From positions 1 through 22,901 of IMG/VR virus record IMGVR_UViG_3300025013_000010: 22,901 bases of DNA. One strand, given 5' to 3'. Position 1 is the first letter of the stretch; each line of letters begins with the position of its first letter. The position numbers and the translations under genes are program-made. The notes beneath the pieces were generated by a model. That model made no database searches and had not been told where the DNA came from. It was given only the letters and a program-made list of their open reading frames with translations. Source of the stretch: a virus. Positions 21,260 through 22,901 of this stretch are shown piece after piece.

Positions 21260-21679
21260 ATGAATTTAAGTATAGGCAAGAAAATCAGGGAGTTAAGAAA
21301 GGCTCAAAAGCTTAATCAGACAGAAATGGCTGAAGCGCTAGGGGTCCACCTGCAGACGATCAGCAGATATGAGCGGGGAGAATTGACTCCTGGACCGGAG
21401 GTTTTAAGCGCTCTCGCTGAAAAATTCGGTGTGGATGTAAATGTCTGGCTGAAAATGGGAGAGACTGCCGGGGGCGGGTTTCAGGTCCAAGAGGTGATGC
21501 TGCGGTACAGCGTCCCGGAGATCCATTCAAAGGGTGAGGCTATAAAAAGGATCGTTGTGCTGCTGGAGGGGATGACCGAGGAAAAGGTGCTGGAGGTCTG
21601 GAGATACACTGAAGAAAAAAAGGAGCTGATGTTCTACCAGACTGTCGGGCGAGGCAAGAGGAACAAGCCGACGGAGTGA
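21260..21679 (+). CDS. XRE-family repressor
   Basis: This 139-residue protein has an N-terminal helix-turn-helix of the lambda-repressor type: IGKKIRELRKAQKLNQTEMA, then EALGVHLQTISRYERGELTP. A C-terminal helical region could mediate dimers. No LexA-type self-cleavage motif is visible, so induction is unlikely to follow the RecA-cleavage route of lambda CI. It is divergent from the Ner-like gene across the operator region and is the probable immunity repressor. Its ribosome site is weak (only GCGAG before the ATG), which suits low, tightly set levels. Confidence 0.8.
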   Translation: MNLSIGKKIRELRKAQKLNQTEMAEALGVHLQTISRYERGELTPGPEVLSALAEKFGVDVNVWLKMGETAGGGFQVQEVMLRYSVPEIHSKGEAIKRIVVLLEGMTEEKVLEVWRYTEEKKELMFYQTVGRGKRNKPTE

Positions 21680-21689
21680 GGTGAGGGTA

Positions 21690-22232
21690 ATGGGTGGCTA
21701 TCTCGGATATTTCAACCTTAGAGAATGGTACGAAACACTCCCTCTGGATATCCAGGGATATCTTTATATATCGTCCGGGTATGGGATAGGAACAGATCCG
21801 GAAAGGTTATTAAACGGCGAGGTCTCTTGCTTCTCTCCATCGGCGACACAATTTCTTTGTGTACACGCTGTCAATGCCCTTCATGATAGATTTCATGCGG
21901 CATGTGATGCCTTTATGGCGAAAGCTATTTTAGTTTGTTCTTCAGACGATGATCGTCAGCTTTGCGATCGCCAGTCCGAAAGGATACGCGAGGAAAAGCT
22001 GATTTACCCAGACCAAGCCGAAATTGAAAAATATAAGCCATTCGTTTTGGATTTTATCCGTGCCAACCCAGGTATCCTTCAGGCTCACCTCAAGAAGCAT
22101 TTCCCTCTGCAGCTGGAGGCGACTATTGGTCTGGCTTACTGGCAAGCGTATAAAGCTGGTAATATTTCCAGGAAACCGAAAGGCAACTCTTTCCAGCTTT
22201 TTATCTCAGAACATCCCCAGGAGGAGCTATGA
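21690..22232 (+). CDS. Hypothetical protein in the repressor operon
   Basis: This 180-residue protein is read from ATG 21690, with GAGGTGAGGG upstream; a GTG at 21681 is possible. It follows the repressor stop by about ten bases. The N-terminal half is aromatic-rich (GYLGYFNLREWYETLPLDIQ). The C-terminal half has PFVLDFIRANPGILQAHLKK, then HFPLQLEATIGLAYW, which looks like a winged-helix. Codon use is more AT-rich than in the late genes. It is probably expressed in lysogens; its function is unknown. Confidence 0.75.
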   Translation: MGGYLGYFNLREWYETLPLDIQGYLYISSGYGIGTDPERLLNGEVSCFSPSATQFLCVHAVNALHDRFHAACDAFMAKAILVCSSDDDRQLCDRQSERIREEKLIYPDQAEIEKYKPFVLDFIRANPGILQAHLKKHFPLQLEATIGLAYWQAYKAGNISRKPKGNSFQLFISEHPQEEL

Positions 22233-22579
22233 AACTTTGGATTTGCTCAATAGTACTGCTACTGGCCTCGACCGCCTACGCCGATCCGCGTGACGACGTG
22301 AAGATCAACGCGGTCCAGGGCCTGCAGCTGAAGCAGCTCGGGAACCGGGCGGTGTACAGCGTCAAGGTCGATGTGGAGAATGCCGGCGGCAGGGGCAATA
22401 TCTTCGTGAATGTGGTCGGGCTGAACGCGGCAGGCTTCCAGATCGCCCTGGTGCCGGTGTTTGGATCTTTCGAGGAGAACCAGACCAGGGCTCTCACTGG
22501 TCAGACGTTGGTGAATCCGGAAAACGGCGAGATTGTTACTTGGCAGGCCGGCAGCTTTGGTAAAAGTGTGGCGCAATAA
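22229..22579 (+). CDS. Secreted small protein, candidate lysogenic conversion gene
   Basis: This 116-residue protein has a signal peptide (MKLWICSIVLLLASTAYA) and a beta-rich mature domain (VYSVKVDVENAGGRGNIFVN, then FGSFEENQTRALTGQTL) resembling small bacterial FxLYD-like periplasmic modules. The start overlaps the previous stop by ATGA and has AGGAGGAGCT upstream. It ends just before a terminator. As the last gene of the repressor operon it is likely made in the lysogen, where an exported protein could change the cell surface or exclude other phages. That role is inference. Confidence 0.75.
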   Translation: MKLWICSIVLLLASTAYADPRDDVKINAVQGLQLKQLGNRAVYSVKVDVENAGGRGNIFVNVVGLNAAGFQIALVPVFGSFEENQTRALTGQTLVNPENGEIVTWQAGSFGKSVAQ

Positions 22580-22582
22580 AAA

Positions 22583-22600
22583 GGGCCGCGTGAGCGGCCC
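22583..22600 (+). terminator. Hairpin ending the repressor operon
   Basis: GGGCCGC and GCGGCCC form a perfect seven-base stem around GTGA, starting three bases after the stop codon of the secreted-protein gene. The downstream T-run is weak and delayed (TTCTTTT), but position and stem strength support a terminator. Confidence 0.7.
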
Positions 22601-22650
22601 GAGAAGTTCTTTTGCTGATCCAATTTTGGGGCATCAATAACCTGCCGGCA

Positions 22651-22768
22651 TGCAAATCAAAACGATTTTGACGCGGGGCCGATTTTCCCCTCCGATGTAG
22701 CCCTTTCGTAAACCATCGCCCACCACATTATGACATTTCTTGCCTACTTATTATGACGCCCCCCTTCA
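22651..22768 (-). repeat. Candidate phage left end with transposase-binding repeats
   Basis: On the minus strand three similar cores occur: GGCGTCATAATAAG (just inside 22760), TGTCATAATGTGG (from 22735) and GCGTCAAAATCG (from 22673). The first two are exactly 23 bases apart and the third is 62 bases further in. Spaced, same-orientation repeats of about 22 bases at the repressor side are what Mu-type transposases bind. The exact terminus is not fixed; a minus-strand TG at 22768 or 22735 are options. No gene is seen between 22601 and 22841. Confidence 0.5.
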
Positions 22769-22783
22769 GTTAGGGGTTTGCCA

Positions 22784-22812
22784 TTGACACCGGCTCCGTC
22801 CCGGTATATTAA
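22784..22812 (+). promoter_or_regulatory. Host promoter beside the prophage end
   Basis: TTGACA and TATTAA are separated by 17 bases (TATATT at 15 bases is an alternative). It lies outside the repeats and points into the host ORF at the right edge. Confidence 0.5.
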
Positions 22813-22841
22813 CGACGCTGCTTGGCAATAAAAGACGGGGA

Positions 22842-22901
22842 GTGGAGCGGTTGTCGTACCAATTCATTAAAGGATGGAGCCCGCTGTTGCTGCCGGCGGG
22901 G
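22842..22901 (+). CDS. Start of a host gene (partial)
   Basis: An open frame runs off the window from GTG 22842 or, more likely, TTG 22851, which has GGGGAG about eight bases upstream. The 17 to 20 visible residues (SYQFIKGWSPLLLPAG) are too few to identify. It lies downstream of the promoter at 22784-22812. Confidence 0.35.
   Translation, partial: MERLSYQFIKGWSPLLLPAG

Noticed and set aside
22761-22776. CCCCT/AGGGG inverted repeat near the phage end as a terminator or end signal
   Set aside because: The arms are only five bases, no T-run follows, and it probably spans the phage-host junction, so chance is a better explanation.
1-22901. CRISPR array, tRNA or rRNA genes
   Set aside because: No regularly spaced repeat array, cloverleaf or ribosomal RNA sequence was seen on either strand by eye.

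Overview
The window is most of a Mu-like transposable prophage read backwards, plus about 130 bases of apparent host DNA at the right edge. The identification rests on three things. There is a DDE transposase followed by a MuB/ExeA-type AAA ATPase. GemA (gp16), DUF3164 and DUF2786 genes follow in the order typical of Mu relatives. Further left come lysis genes, DUF1804 small terminase, large terminase and portal. The base composition is GC-rich and the ribosome sites are strong AGGAGG types. This suits a Geobacter-like Desulfuromonadota host, but that is inference, because no host marker gene lies in the window.

Layout in phage order (right to left). (1) About 22,650-22,768: candidate left phage end with three copies of a (T/C)GTCA(T/A)AAT core on the minus strand. 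Outside it are a host promoter and the start of a host ORF. (2) 21,260-22,579, plus strand: an XRE repressor followed by two accessory genes, one secreted, ending at a terminator. This should be the operon active in the lysogen. (3) 21,132-21,259: divergent control region with a perfect 11+11 base inverted repeat overlapping the predicted early promoter. (4) 15,252-21,131, minus strand: Ner-like regulator, small unknowns, IclR-type winged helix, coiled-coil protein, transposase, ATPase and GemA. (5) 9,459-15,197: DUF3164, DUF2786, small DNA-binding or zinc proteins, a lipoprotein, a C5 cytosine methyltransferase, unknowns, a Lar-like zinc ribbon, and a helix-turn-helix protein placed like a late activator, then a rho-independent terminator. 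(6) 7,374-9,203: lysis cassette of endolysin, small lipoprotein, holin-like protein and a nested spanin-like pair. (7) 3,974-7,384: accessory block with a serine recombinase, a tail-fibre-assembly-like protein, a lipoprotein, an exported protein and a zinc-ribbon protein. (8) 1-3,977: membrane/coiled-coil protein, small unknown, small terminase, large terminase and the N-terminal ~404 residues of the portal, cut by the left edge. Head and tail morphogenesis genes and the other phage end must lie to the left.

How it works together: the repressor and the Ner-like protein probably compete over the divergent operators. Lytic expression makes transposase and ATPase for replicative transposition. 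The middle operon makes host-takeover and DNA-protection proteins. The helix-turn-helix protein at 9.5-9.8 kb probably switches on the late lysis and packaging genes. The least conventional parts are the serine-recombinase/tail-fibre-assembly/exported-protein block between lysis and packaging genes, the accessory genes behind the repressor, and the unusual number of small exported or lipid-anchored proteins (six clear cases). I do not see a defence island, CRISPR array or RNA gene.
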